A stretch of 64,000 nucleotides of DNA from Denitrobaculum tricleocarpae (GTDB lineage Bacteria > Pseudomonadota > Alphaproteobacteria > Kiloniellales > Kiloniellaceae). Positions within the stretch are counted from its first letter, which is position 1. Each line of letters opens with the position of its first letter. The translations under genes and the position numbers were made by a program. The stretch is from the NCBI RefSeq assembly GCF_007004665.1, contig NZ_ML660053.1, positions 372,001 through 436,000 of the forward strand, in the 5' to 3' direction. Shown here in pieces: positions 41,451 to 49,991 of the stretch. The notes beneath the pieces were generated by a model, which was not told the origin of the DNA, ran no database searches, and was given only the letters and a program-made list of their open reading frames with translations.

Positions 41451-43058
41451 GTGAGGCAGAGCAATTCGGTCATGAACCTGGGGCACCTTATGACCCAGGC
41501 GGCACAGCGTTATGGCGAGCGAACGGCACTGGTTTGGGGCCCGAATTCCTGGACGTGGAGTGAGCTGAATAGCCGGGTTGATGCCCTTGCGGCGGGTCTA
41601 AGTGCGCGCGGGGTCGGCAAGGGCGACGCGATCCTGGTGCTCTCCCGCAATTCGAACCAGATGTTCGAATCCATGTGGGCGACCTTCAAGCTGGGCGCGG
41701 TCTGGGTGCCTTGCAACTTCAGGCTAACACCGCCGGAGGTCGCCTATCTCGCTGTGGCCAGCGGTGCCAAAGCCATGCTCTATGAGGACATCTTTGCCGC
41801 GCACGTGGATGCCGTGCGCGCCGGGGCGTCCAATCTCGAACAGGTGATCTGTGTCGGTTCCGCAGGTGATGGCGAGACCGGATATGAGGACATTGTTTCG
41901 GAGCACGACGGCGCGTGCTTTTCTGAAGCTCTCGTCGAGCACGACGATCCCTGCTGGTACTTCTTCACATCCGGTACGACGGGGCGGTCCAAGGCGGCGG
42001 TTTTGACCCACGGCCAGATGTGTTTTGTGGTCAATAACTACCTGGCCGATCAAATGCCGGGATTGGGGCCCGACGATGCGTCGCTGATTGTCGCGCCGCT
42101 CTCGCACGGGGCGGGAGTCCATGCGATGCCACAGGTCGTCCGTGGGGCAAAATCGGTCATGCTGCCGGGCAGCAGTTTTGACGAAGAGGCCGTCTGGCGT
42201 CTGATCGAGGAGCATTCCGTTGCGAACATGTTTACGGTGCCAACGATCCTGACACGCATGGTGCGCCATCCATCCGTTGACCGCTATGACCACTCCTCCT
42301 TGCGGCACGTTATCTATGCCGGCGCGCCGATGTACCGGGAAGACCAGGTCGCGGCGCTCAAAAAAATCGGCAAGGTCATCGTTCAGTACTACGGCCTGGG
42401 CGAAGTGACGGGCAGCATCACTTATCTGCCTGCCGAAGCGCATTCCATCGTCGATGAAGAGATGCCGGTCGGCAGTTGCGGTTTCGCCCGCAGCGGCATG
42501 GAGATTGCGATCCGGGATCCTGAGGGCGCAATTCTGCCGGCTGACAGGCGCGGCGAGATCTGCGTCCGTGGTCCCGCGGTGTTCGCGGGTTACCTCAACA
42601 ACCCGGAAGCCAATGCCAAGGTCTTCAAGGACGGCTGGTTCCACACCGGCGATCTGGGATATCTCGATGACCGCGGTTTTCTCTATCTGACGGGCCGGGC
42701 GTCGGACATGTATATTTCCGGCGGTTCGAATGTCTATCCGCGCGAGGCTGAAGAAGTTCTTCTGACCCATCCGGGCGTGGAAGAGGTTGCGGTTCTGGGA
42801 GTTCCCGATCCCAAGTGGGGCGAAGCCGGAGTGGCCGTGATCGTCAGGTCTTCCAGCGAAGAGGCGAGGGCTCTCTCGAAAGAAGAGTTGCTCGGTCACC
42901 TTGAAGGGAAGCTTTCTCGCTATAAGTTCCCTCAGGTGTTTGTGTTCTGGGACGAACTCCCCAAGTCGGGGTATGGCAAGGTTCCAAAGCACCTGATACG
43001 CGACGAACTCTATGCGCGCGGCGATCTGGTGAAGGACGGCGGTGGTGCGCGAAAATGA
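41451..43058 (+). CDS. AMP-forming acyl-CoA synthetase
   Basis: 535 residues from a GTG start (GGGGGAG upstream); ATG 41472 is an alternative. ANL-superfamily marks are present: the P-loop YFFTSGTTGRSKAAVLTHGQ (about residues 168-187), YYGLGEVTGSI, the hinge aspartate in TGDLGYLDDRGFLYLTGRAS and the C-terminal lysine in LPKSGYGKVPK. It activates a carboxylic acid to acyl-AMP and then acyl-CoA; chain length and ring type cannot be predicted. The stop overlaps the next start as ATGA (43055-43058), so it is coupled to the first PPC gene. Together with the thiolase upstream it suggests the breakdown of an organic acid. Confidence 0.92.
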   Translation: MRQSNSVMNLGHLMTQAAQRYGERTALVWGPNSWTWSELNSRVDALAAGLSARGVGKGDAILVLSRNSNQMFESMWATFKLGAVWVPCNFRLTPPEVAYLAVASGAKAMLYEDIFAAHVDAVRAGASNLEQVICVGSAGDGETGYEDIVSEHDGACFSEALVEHDDPCWYFFTSGTTGRSKAAVLTHGQMCFVVNNYLADQMPGLGPDDASLIVAPLSHGAGVHAMPQVVRGAKSVMLPGSSFDEEAVWRLIEEHSVANMFTVPTILTRMVRHPSVDRYDHSSLRHVIYAGAPMYREDQVAALKKIGKVIVQYYGLGEVTGSITYLPAEAHSIVDEEMPVGSCGFARSGMEIAIRDPEGAILPADRRGEICVRGPAVFAGYLNNPEANAKVFKDGWFHTGDLGYLDDRGFLYLTGRASDMYISGGSNVYPREAEEVLLTHPGVEEVAVLGVPDPKWGEAGVAVIVRSSSEEARALSKEELLGHLEGKLSRYKFPQVFVFWDELPKSGYGKVPKHLIRDELYARGDLVKDGGGARK

Positions 43059-43612
43059 CCAGGTTTGCAACAGAGGGTGGGGGCCAAAACGGACGCCGCC
43101 GGATTGAACAACCAGGAGCGCCGCTCTCGCCGCGGCGCATTTGTGTCCGGACCGAGACCGGTCCGGAATTGCGTTTGGAGCTTGATGCAGGCATGGATCT
43201 GCTTCCTGAGCTGGCGACTGTGCTCTCGACGCAAGGTGTCAGGAGCGCGGCCCTCCAGGCGCTTTCAGGTCATTTCGATAAAGTAAGCTACTTTACCGGC
43301 ATGGCCGACGAGACCGGCGCGCGCGTCGCGACCTATGGCGCCGCGCGGGTTTTGCAGGGGCCTGTCCTTCTGCTCGGCGCCAACGCGATTTTCGGGATCG
43401 GCGAAGAGGGTGTGCCATTGGTTCATTGCCACGCCGTCCTGGCAGATGCCCAGGGCCGGGTTCACGGCGGACATTTGCCGCTGGAGGGCTGCATTCTGGG
43501 CTCTCAGGGCGCGGTGATCATGGCGACGCCGTTGGAAGATGCCGGCTTCGAAGTCGCCTTTGACAGCGAGACCAATTACAGCCTGTTTCATCCAACCGTT
43601 ATGCCGGTTTGA
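43055..43612 (+). CDS. PPC/DUF296 domain protein with His motif
   Basis: 185 residues. After a polar N-terminal 30 residues comes a PPC (DUF296) domain of the kind seen in plant AT-hook proteins and in stand-alone bacterial proteins. LPLVHCHAVL-like residues (VPLVHCHAVLADAQGRVHGG) hold the His cluster that binds metal in bacterial structures, and HGGHLPLEGCILGSQGAVIM follows. There is no AT hook. The role of bacterial PPC proteins is not established. The start overlaps the stop of the acyl-CoA synthetase as ATGA, and a second PPC gene follows 17 bp later, so it belongs to that operon. Confidence 0.82.
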   Translation: MTRFATEGGGQNGRRRIEQPGAPLSPRRICVRTETGPELRLELDAGMDLLPELATVLSTQGVRSAALQALSGHFDKVSYFTGMADETGARVATYGAARVLQGPVLLLGANAIFGIGEEGVPLVHCHAVLADAQGRVHGGHLPLEGCILGSQGAVIMATPLEDAGFEVAFDSETNYSLFHPTVMPV

Positions 43613-43628
43613 GGGCAAGGAGAGGACG

Positions 43629-44057
43629 TTGAGCACAACCAGGATCGAACGTGGGAGCTTTGGCCGATCCGCAGTTATTCGTCTGCGGCCCAATGAAGAT
43701 CTGATCGAAGGCGTCGAACAGGCCTGCCTGGAGAGTGGGATCAGCCATGCCGTCGTGCGCTCAGCCGTTGGAAGTCTGGTGGACGCGGTCCTTGCGTATG
43801 GCGTGGGGCCGAAGGCTTCGCAGGGCGACGAAAACACCATTGTCGAGAAGGGGCCGGGTGTCGAAATTCTGACCCTGACCGGTGAGTTGGCACCGGGCGA
43901 GGACGGACGCCCGAAAGCGGACCTCAGGGGTACGATCTCGACACCGGATGCGCGTGTATTGGGCGGCAGGTTCCTGCCTGGCCGGAATTCGATTTGCATC
44001 ACTCTGGAACTGGTTATTCAAGAGTGGCTGCCGGAAACGGCTACCTTGCAACCGTAA
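43629..44057 (+). CDS. Second PPC/DUF296 domain protein, His motif lost
   Basis: 142 residues from a TTG start with GGAGAGG about 5 nt upstream; the frame is open to 43539 but the start codon there has no ribosome-binding site. It is another PPC domain: LIEGVEQACLESGISHAVVR, then VEILTLTGELA and DARVLGGRFLPGRNSICITL. Where the first paralogue has the His cluster this one has KADLRGTIS, so the metal site is gone. This suggests a catalytic/non-catalytic pair or a heterotrimer, since PPC domains are trimeric. A hairpin overlaps its stop codon. Confidence 0.78.
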   Translation: MSTTRIERGSFGRSAVIRLRPNEDLIEGVEQACLESGISHAVVRSAVGSLVDAVLAYGVGPKASQGDENTIVEKGPGVEILTLTGELAPGEDGRPKADLRGTISTPDARVLGGRFLPGRNSICITLELVIQEWLPETATLQP

Positions 44058-44076
44058 GAAATATGTATACTTACGG
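44052..44076 (+). terminator. Hairpin at the end of the thiolase-PPC operon
   Basis: Perfect arms CCGTAAG and CTTACGG around an 11-nt AT-rich loop. It overlaps the stop codon of the second PPC gene. The following T-run is short, so termination is probable but not certain. Confidence 0.5.
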
Positions 44077-44357
44077 ATCAATTTGCGCCAAAACCAACCG
44101 TCAGGTGAAAAGCTAATCAAAAATTAACCATCGATGTTGTTGATTTGTTGGGTTATTAATTCGTCTGTCTGTGGTTATCACAGGTAGAGCAGCCGTATAT
44201 TTATGGTAGAAATCCGTTTTGTATGGTTCGAGTGAGATCAGTAGAGCTTTAACAATACCTTTAGGCTGTTTCGTGTACGTTTCTCGAATGCTTTCGGGTC
44301 CTCATCGTCGGGGCATCCAGTGGAGGCGGGGGTGTATCTGATGCGGGTGACTGCTTG
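44077..44357. promoter_or_regulatory. AT-rich region upstream of the sensor kinase operon
   Basis: No gene. It should contain the promoter of the two kinase genes. A small hairpin CTGTG-N5-CACAG is centred near 44177. No clear operator is seen. Confidence 0.4.
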
Positions 44358-45956
44358 ATGTCGATTATCGTCGTCATAGATGACCGAGTGACCAACCGCC
44401 GGGTTCTGGAGAAACTGGCGACCTCGATTGGTGACAACGTCACGGTGAAGGCGTTTGCCGAGCCGCAGGTCGCGCTTGAGTGGTCCAAAAGCAATGTCCC
44501 GGATCTGGTGGTGACCGACTTCAAGATGCCGAAGATGGACGGTGCCGAATTTATCCGCCGGTTCCGTGAACTGCCGCCCTGCATCGACGTGCCGGTTATG
44601 GTCGTGACGGCCTACGAAGATCAGGCATTTCGCTACGCGGCTCTGGAATCAGGGGCCACCGATTTTCTGCTCAGCCCCGTCGATCATCACGAGTTCCGCG
44701 CCCGATCGCGAAATCTGTTGAGTCTGCGTGAACATCAGAAACTCCTGAACGAGCGCGCGGTGAGCCTGGAACACCGCTACGAAACCGACAAGAGCCAGCT
44801 GGAACGGGCCCTGACCGAAAGTCACGAACGTCTTCTGCTGGTGATTGACGCGGTGCCGGCTATGATCTCGGCCACCACCGCCGGCGCGCGCTACGCTTTT
44901 ATGAACAATTATCAGGCGCAACTGTTCGGTGTGATTCCCGACGAAGCCGTTGGCCGGACAGCGGTGGAGCTTCTGAACAACGATTACGCGCAGAATTCAC
45001 TCACTCTGGATGAGCGCGCTTTCGCAACCGGTGAAGCGCCGCCTTTGTTTGAAGAAGAATTCGTCACCGTCAACAACGTCAAACGCATCTTCCTGACTTC
45101 CAAGTCGCTGGTCCGGGATTCGAGCGGGCAGGTCACCAACATCGTGACGGTTTCGTTTGATATCACGGAACGGAAAGCCGCGGAGCAGCAGCTTATTCAG
45201 GCCAAGGAACTGGCCGAGGTCGCGAACCGGAGCAAGACAGAATTCCTCGCGAATATGAGCCACGAGCTACGCACGCCATTGAACGCCATTATCGGCTATG
45301 CGCAGGTGATCGGGACAGAGCTGCTTGGGCCGATCGGCAATGAAAAGTACGGTGACTATGCCCGCAACATTGAAGAGAGCGGCAGCCTGCTGCTGCATAT
45401 CATCAAGGACATCCTCGATGTTTCGATGATTGAGGCAGGAACGATCGAGCTTCATGAAGAGGCCGTCGACCTGGCGGTTCTGGTGGATGACGTTCTGCGT
45501 CTTGCCGAAGAACGCGCCGCTGCCGCACAGATCGTTGTGCGAACCAACATCGAGTCGGGCGTTCCGCTTCTGATGGTTGACCCGGTAAAGGTAAAGCAGA
45601 TCCTGCTTAATCTCTTGGTGAATGCGCTCAAGTTCACGCTTAAAGCAGGCGAAGTTTCCGTTTCTGTCAGCAGAAGCAATGACGGTGTCGAGATCGCTGT
45701 TACCGACAACGGAGTCGGTATGACTGAAGAGGAAATAAAGATTGCGGTCACGCGGTTTGGGCGTTTGAGAAATTCCGAGACCCAGGCTGTTCCGGGGACG
45801 GGTCTTGGGCTTCCGCTCTCGATCGATCTGACCGAACTGCATGGTGGGAAGTTGCAGATCAAGAGTGACAAGGGTGTCGGTACCACCATCGTCGTCCTGT
45901 TTCCACATGACAGAATCCTGCAGGAGCCGCCCGACGAGCTGAGCGTTGGCGGCTGA
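44358..45956 (+). CDS. REC-PAS histidine kinase
   Basis: 532 residues from ATG 44358 (TTG 44355 is one codon upstream). Domain order: response-regulator receiver (residues 3-120, phospho-acceptor D54 in LVVTDFKMPKMDG), coiled coil (about 125-155), PAS (about 160-275), HisKA with H302 in ANMSHELRTPLNAIIGY, and HATPase with the N box NLLVNALKF and G boxes DNGVGM and GTGLGL. There is no membrane segment, so it is a cytosolic kinase that can itself be phosphorylated through the receiver. It is 14 bp from the RpfC-like hybrid kinase gene, which ends in an Hpt domain. Inference: that Hpt phosphorylates this receiver, or the two act in one relay. Confidence 0.9.
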   Translation: MSIIVVIDDRVTNRRVLEKLATSIGDNVTVKAFAEPQVALEWSKSNVPDLVVTDFKMPKMDGAEFIRRFRELPPCIDVPVMVVTAYEDQAFRYAALESGATDFLLSPVDHHEFRARSRNLLSLREHQKLLNERAVSLEHRYETDKSQLERALTESHERLLLVIDAVPAMISATTAGARYAFMNNYQAQLFGVIPDEAVGRTAVELLNNDYAQNSLTLDERAFATGEAPPLFEEEFVTVNNVKRIFLTSKSLVRDSSGQVTNIVTVSFDITERKAAEQQLIQAKELAEVANRSKTEFLANMSHELRTPLNAIIGYAQVIGTELLGPIGNEKYGDYARNIEESGSLLLHIIKDILDVSMIEAGTIELHEEAVDLAVLVDDVLRLAEERAAAAQIVVRTNIESGVPLLMVDPVKVKQILLNLLVNALKFTLKAGEVSVSVSRSNDGVEIAVTDNGVGMTEEEIKIAVTRFGRLRNSETQAVPGTGLGLPLSIDLTELHGGKLQIKSDKGVGTTIVVLFPHDRILQEPPDELSVGG

Positions 45957-45970
45957 AAAAAGTCCACTCG

Positions 45971-48877
45971 ATGGAGAATGGCAACAACATAACCAACGAT
46001 CAACCGGTCAAGCAGACCCCTGAGGGGACTGCGACCCAAGCGCTTGTTGCATCAGGACCAAAGGCCTTGCACAAACGAACGCGTATCGCGGTCTGCGCGC
46101 TAATCGTTTCGGCCTTTGCAAGTATTGCCGTTGTCGCGGCGCAGTTTCTGGTGACAGGCTTGCCGCTACGGGCGTGGCCTGTCGACTCCCTCATTCTCAT
46201 TGCATCTCTTGTCGCGACACCTGTGGCTCTGGCCGTTGTCTGGTGGCCCCGCCGCTATGCCGTGGATCAGGCGCTCGCAAAACGGCCCGACAGCGAGCAT
46301 GAGCAGGCGACGATCCGTATGGCGCTTGGCGGCGTCGCTATGCTCTATCTGTCTCTTGCAAGCCTCTACATCGAGTCACACCAGGGTCTGGAGCTGGCCG
46401 CGACAGCCATGGCGTGGGGACTGTGCGTGGGCTGGCTGGCGCTTCTTCATATTGTGCTCTCGCCGGCACAGTCGACGCCGCGGCGCGGTGCAATGGCCAT
46501 GGTCGATCTGCTCACGCTCAGCTACATGCTGGCCGTCGGCGGCGGACCGGCATCTGTGTTGTTCCCGATCTATCTCTGGGTGACCTTCGGCAACGGTTTC
46601 AGGTACGGCGTCAGTTTCCTGGTCTTCTCCGCTATGATCAGCACTTTGGGCTTTGGCGGTGCGGTTTTGACCAGCAGCTATTGGTCCAGCAACAACTTCG
46701 TGGCATCCGGTTTGCTCATTTCGCTGATTGTGTTGCCGGCATATGTTTCGACGCTCATCAAAAAGCTCAACCGGGCACGGGCGCAGGCAGAAGAAGCCAG
46801 TCAGGCAAAAAGCAGGTTCCTGGCCACCATGAGCCATGAACTGCGTACACCGCTCACCGCGGTGATATCGACGGGCGACCTGCTTGAGACAACGTCTCTG
46901 GATGCCGACCAGAGGTCCATGATCGGCACGGTTCAGACTTCTGCCAAAACTCTCTTGTCACTGATCAATGAGATTCTGGACCTCTCGCGGATTGAGGCCG
47001 GGAAGCAAAATCTCGACTTGGGCGACATCGACGTGTGCGAGGTCGTGGCATCGGTTTGGCGCATGCTGCATACCCAGGCCGAGCAGAAAGGCCTGCAGCT
47101 TCGGGTTTCGCTGGATGCGCGCCTGCAGGTCCGGCTTGTTGGCGACAGCAAGCGGCTGACGCAGATCCTGGTCAATCTGGTTGGTAATGCGATCAAGTTC
47201 ACAACGGAGGGAGAGGTCGAGATTTCCGCCCGCCTGACCGAGCACAAGGGACGGCAGGATATCGTCCTGCTCTCCGTGCGCGACACAGGCATCGGCGTGG
47301 CGCCGGAAAAACTTGGATCGATCTTTGACGGCTTCACCCAGGCTGACGATGCGATTAACCGGCGTTATGGCGGAACGGGCCTCGGACTGACCATCACAAA
47401 ACAGCTGGTCGAGATGATGGGCGGTGAAATCGAGGTTCTCAGTCAGGAAGGTCAGGGCAGTCAGTTCAACCTCTCCATCCCCTTCGATCTCGGGGAGCCG
47501 GCGGAGATCGCTGCAGCAAAGGTTGATGCGACGGAGAACGCCGCGGCAGATGCGACATCCGGGGTGACAGCTGAATCACAGACGTCCGGCATCCTGCCTG
47601 TTATCGTTTGTATCGCCGAACCGCACAGAGGCCGGATCGCCGCGGTGCTTCAGGGGCCGGAGGTCAAAACCGTCGATCGAATCGACGAAGCAATACCCGC
47701 GATCGAGGGCTATCGCGGCATGGGGCATCTTTTGATCGTGGTCGGGTCCGACGAGCACGACGAGCTCTCCGGGCCGCTCATGGGATATCTCGCGGACCGT
47801 GGCGCCAACGATGGCATCGCCATTGTCGAAGTCTCTGCAGAGGGTGGGGCCGTCTCGTCTGAACGGAGGTGGCCGGTCGATGTGGTCATCTCGGCGCCTG
47901 CCGAGACCGGGGCTTTTTCGACCGCGCTGCATCAGGCCGGTCTCTTTTGCATGTCGGGTGTCTCCAGAGGCGCAGCGGATGAGGCTGAGACCGGAGACGC
48001 TGCGGTGCCCGACGCCGCACGCCGCAAAATCCTGTTGGTTGACGACAACCGCACAAATCGCAGCGTGATTTCACGAGTGCTGGAGAATGCCGGGCATGTC
48101 GTAGAGACCGCCGAAGACGGAGACGACGCTCTGGATCGCCTGGATGCGGAGGCTTTCGATATCGTCCTGACCGACATCAATATGCCGGGCACCAGCGGTC
48201 TCGACCTCACCAAGATGTACCGTGTTCTCAATACCGGTGAGCCACACATGCCCATCGTCGCCCTGACCGCAGATGCCACAGAGCAGGCGAAGCAGGATTG
48301 CCGCGAGGCCGGCATGGACGGTTATCTGACAAAGCCTGTGGAGGCTCAGCAGCTCCTGGCCCTCGTGCGGGAACTGACGCTTGATGTTGCGGCTGCGGGC
48401 GGTGACAGGTTCGATGCGGGAGCCGCCCCGGCGCATGACCCGCTTCCGGAACGGCCCGCTCAGCTCATCACGCCGATTTCCGCGCATCCGAAATATGGCG
48501 GCGCATCAAACGAAACAGTTCTTGATCCGGATGCGCTGGATGCGCTTCGCGCCCTTGATACCGATGAAGCCTTCGTCGCCGAGATCTTTGATGGTTTCCT
48601 GGTCGACGCGGCGGCGACAATGGTCAACCTGAACCAGGCTTTCGACAATGGAGACCTGGCAGCCTTCCACGATGAGGCTCATGCTCTGCGCAGCAGCGCG
48701 GGTTATGTCGGTGCCAAGCGCATGGTCAGGCTGCTGCTGGACATGCGTGAGTGCGGACCTGACCGGGATAACGACCGCACCCGTGCACTCCTGGCGGAAC
48801 TGAACAGTGAATTCGACATGGTTCGAGCCGCAGTTGGACGCGAGCTCGCCCAGGACCGCCGCGCGACACCCAACTAG
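45971..48877 (+). CDS. RpfC-like hybrid histidine kinase (DSF sensor candidate)
   Basis: 968 residues: a membrane input domain with about 6-8 hydrophobic segments (residues 39-262), HisKA with H289 (ATMSHELRTPLTAV), HATPase, a receiver with D735 (LTDINMPG) and an Hpt domain with H904 (EAHALRSSAGYVGA). This order and the membrane segment PIYLWVTFGNGFRYGVSFL are those of RpfC, the receptor for the diffusible signal factor in Xanthomonas. A loop of about 180 residues with low similarity lies between the kinase and the receiver. The rpfF homologue is convergent 100 bp downstream. No RpfG-type HD-GYP protein is present, so the output is unclear. It is probably cotranscribed with the REC-PAS kinase. 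Confidence 0.87.
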   Translation: MENGNNITNDQPVKQTPEGTATQALVASGPKALHKRTRIAVCALIVSAFASIAVVAAQFLVTGLPLRAWPVDSLILIASLVATPVALAVVWWPRRYAVDQALAKRPDSEHEQATIRMALGGVAMLYLSLASLYIESHQGLELAATAMAWGLCVGWLALLHIVLSPAQSTPRRGAMAMVDLLTLSYMLAVGGGPASVLFPIYLWVTFGNGFRYGVSFLVFSAMISTLGFGGAVLTSSYWSSNNFVASGLLISLIVLPAYVSTLIKKLNRARAQAEEASQAKSRFLATMSHELRTPLTAVISTGDLLETTSLDADQRSMIGTVQTSAKTLLSLINEILDLSRIEAGKQNLDLGDIDVCEVVASVWRMLHTQAEQKGLQLRVSLDARLQVRLVGDSKRLTQILVNLVGNAIKFTTEGEVEISARLTEHKGRQDIVLLSVRDTGIGVAPEKLGSIFDGFTQADDAINRRYGGTGLGLTITKQLVEMMGGEIEVLSQEGQGSQFNLSIPFDLGEPAEIAAAKVDATENAAADATSGVTAESQTSGILPVIVCIAEPHRGRIAAVLQGPEVKTVDRIDEAIPAIEGYRGMGHLLIVVGSDEHDELSGPLMGYLADRGANDGIAIVEVSAEGGAVSSERRWPVDVVISAPAETGAFSTALHQAGLFCMSGVSRGAADEAETGDAAVPDAARRKILLVDDNRTNRSVISRVLENAGHVVETAEDGDDALDRLDAEAFDIVLTDINMPGTSGLDLTKMYRVLNTGEPHMPIVALTADATEQAKQDCREAGMDGYLTKPVEAQQLLALVRELTLDVAAAGGDRFDAGAAPAHDPLPERPAQLITPISAHPKYGGASNETVLDPDALDALRALDTDEAFVAEIFDGFLVDAAATMVNLNQAFDNGDLAAFHDEAHALRSSAGYVGAKRMVRLLLDMRECGPDRDNDRTRALLAELNSEFDMVRAAVGRELAQDRRATPN

Positions 48878-48913
48878 CAAAGATCTGGCGGGTAAGAATG
48901 ACAGGCAAAGAAA

Positions 48914-48954
48914 CGGCTCTGAACCCCCTGCTTTCACGAGGCGCTTCAGAGCCG
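48914..48954. terminator. Terminator shared by the rpfC-like and rpfF genes
   Basis: 10-bp perfect arms CGGCTCTGAA and TTCAGAGCCG with a 21-nt loop. On the minus strand the arm is followed by TTTCTTT, fitting the end of rpfF; on the plus strand it lies 37 bp after the kinase stop. Confidence 0.7.
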
Positions 48955-48977
48955 CTCTGTTCTGTCGAGCTGTTGGG

Positions 48978-49991
48978 TCAGGCTGACTTCAAGACCCTCT
49001 CGCGACGCCGGTCCTGAGCCGAGACCAGGCGTCCCATCTTCTTCAGGTCGGTTTCTTCGAGCGTCATAGCGGTGTCGACCCACATGTCTGTGATGTCCAT
49101 CATCTCTTTCAGAGTCACCGGATTGATGCGCTGGCGAGCCTGAAAGATCGCTCTGTGGGCTGCATGCCGCCGGTCATTCTTGGCAATGTACTGGTGCAAG
49201 GCTTCTTCACCGCGACCATCGTCCGCCAGAACGTCGACAACACCCAGCTCATAAAGCTCTTCAGCACTATAGAGACGTCCGCTCATGATCATGCGTTCGG
49301 CGCGGCCGGGCGCTATCCGGCGCGACAAAAAGCTGTAGGCGCCCATGCCCGGGAAGAGGCTGAAAAGAATCTCCGGCAAGCCGAACTTCGCACTTCGCTC
49401 CGCAACGATAAGGTTACTCGAGAGTGCCGCCTCAAAGCCGCCGCCGAGCGCATCACCCTGGATCAGGGCCACGGTAATGATGGGGAGGTTGAGGTTTGTC
49501 CAGTTGGCGTAGCCTTCCCGCACGACCCGATAGGCATATTCGCGCAGTTTATCGCGGTTCTGAGTCCTGATCAGATCGGCGAAAAGACTCAGATCCCCAC
49601 CCAGATTCCATACGCCGGGCATCCGGGAGGCCCAGACGAGGTACTTCAGCTTGTTCGCACGCGGATCAGACTTTTCGTAGGTTGTCCGGAGCGTCTGCTG
49701 AACCTTGCTGATGTCATTCAGCAGGGCAGGGGTGAAGCTGGGGCGGTCTTCAAAGTCGAACCAGCAAGTGCATATTTCATCCCGCCCGGAAAAAACCAGT
49801 TCCATCTCCTCAAGATCGAGGCGCGTGAGCTCGTCCTTAATATCCAGACTGCGGTCTGCCATTGCCCGTTTGACGGCGGTCCGGGCTTTTTCCGCTGTGG
49901 ACGACGGCACCTGTGAGCTGCGATCGAAGAGCGGGTTCGGTGAGACGGGTTTCTCAACATTTTCAGCTCTGTTGCCAAGCTGCTCGAGCAT
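48978..49991 (-). CDS. rpfF: RpfF homologue, DSF synthase candidate (crotonase fold)
   Basis: RpfF makes cis-2-unsaturated fatty acid signals from 3-hydroxyacyl-ACP by dehydration and thioester cleavage. 337 residues against 289 in Xanthomonas RpfF; the extra part is a polar N-terminal extension of about 50 residues. The two catalytic glutamates that mark RpfF among crotonases are both present: E187 in GGGFEAALSS and E207 in GLPEILFSLFPGMGAYSFL, 20 residues apart as E141 and E161 are in Xanthomonas. Further matches are GVWNLGGDLSLFADLIR and TDMWVDTAMTLEETDLKKM. It lies tail-to-tail with the RpfC-like kinase. An ordinary enoyl-CoA hydratase is unlikely given both glutamates and the C-terminal match. 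Confidence 0.9.
   Translation of the reverse strand: MLEQLGNRAENVEKPVSPNPLFDRSSQVPSSTAEKARTAVKRAMADRSLDIKDELTRLDLEEMELVFSGRDEICTCWFDFEDRPSFTPALLNDISKVQQTLRTTYEKSDPRANKLKYLVWASRMPGVWNLGGDLSLFADLIRTQNRDKLREYAYRVVREGYANWTNLNLPIITVALIQGDALGGGFEAALSSNLIVAERSAKFGLPEILFSLFPGMGAYSFLSRRIAPGRAERMIMSGRLYSAEELYELGVVDVLADDGRGEEALHQYIAKNDRRHAAHRAIFQARQRINPVTLKEMMDITDMWVDTAMTLEETDLKKMGRLVSAQDRRRERVLKSA

Noticed and set aside
41724-43070. 448-residue minus-strand ORF opposite the acyl-CoA synthetase
   Set aside because: The plus strand encodes the whole adenylate-forming enzyme; the minus frame has no motif and no ribosome-binding site.
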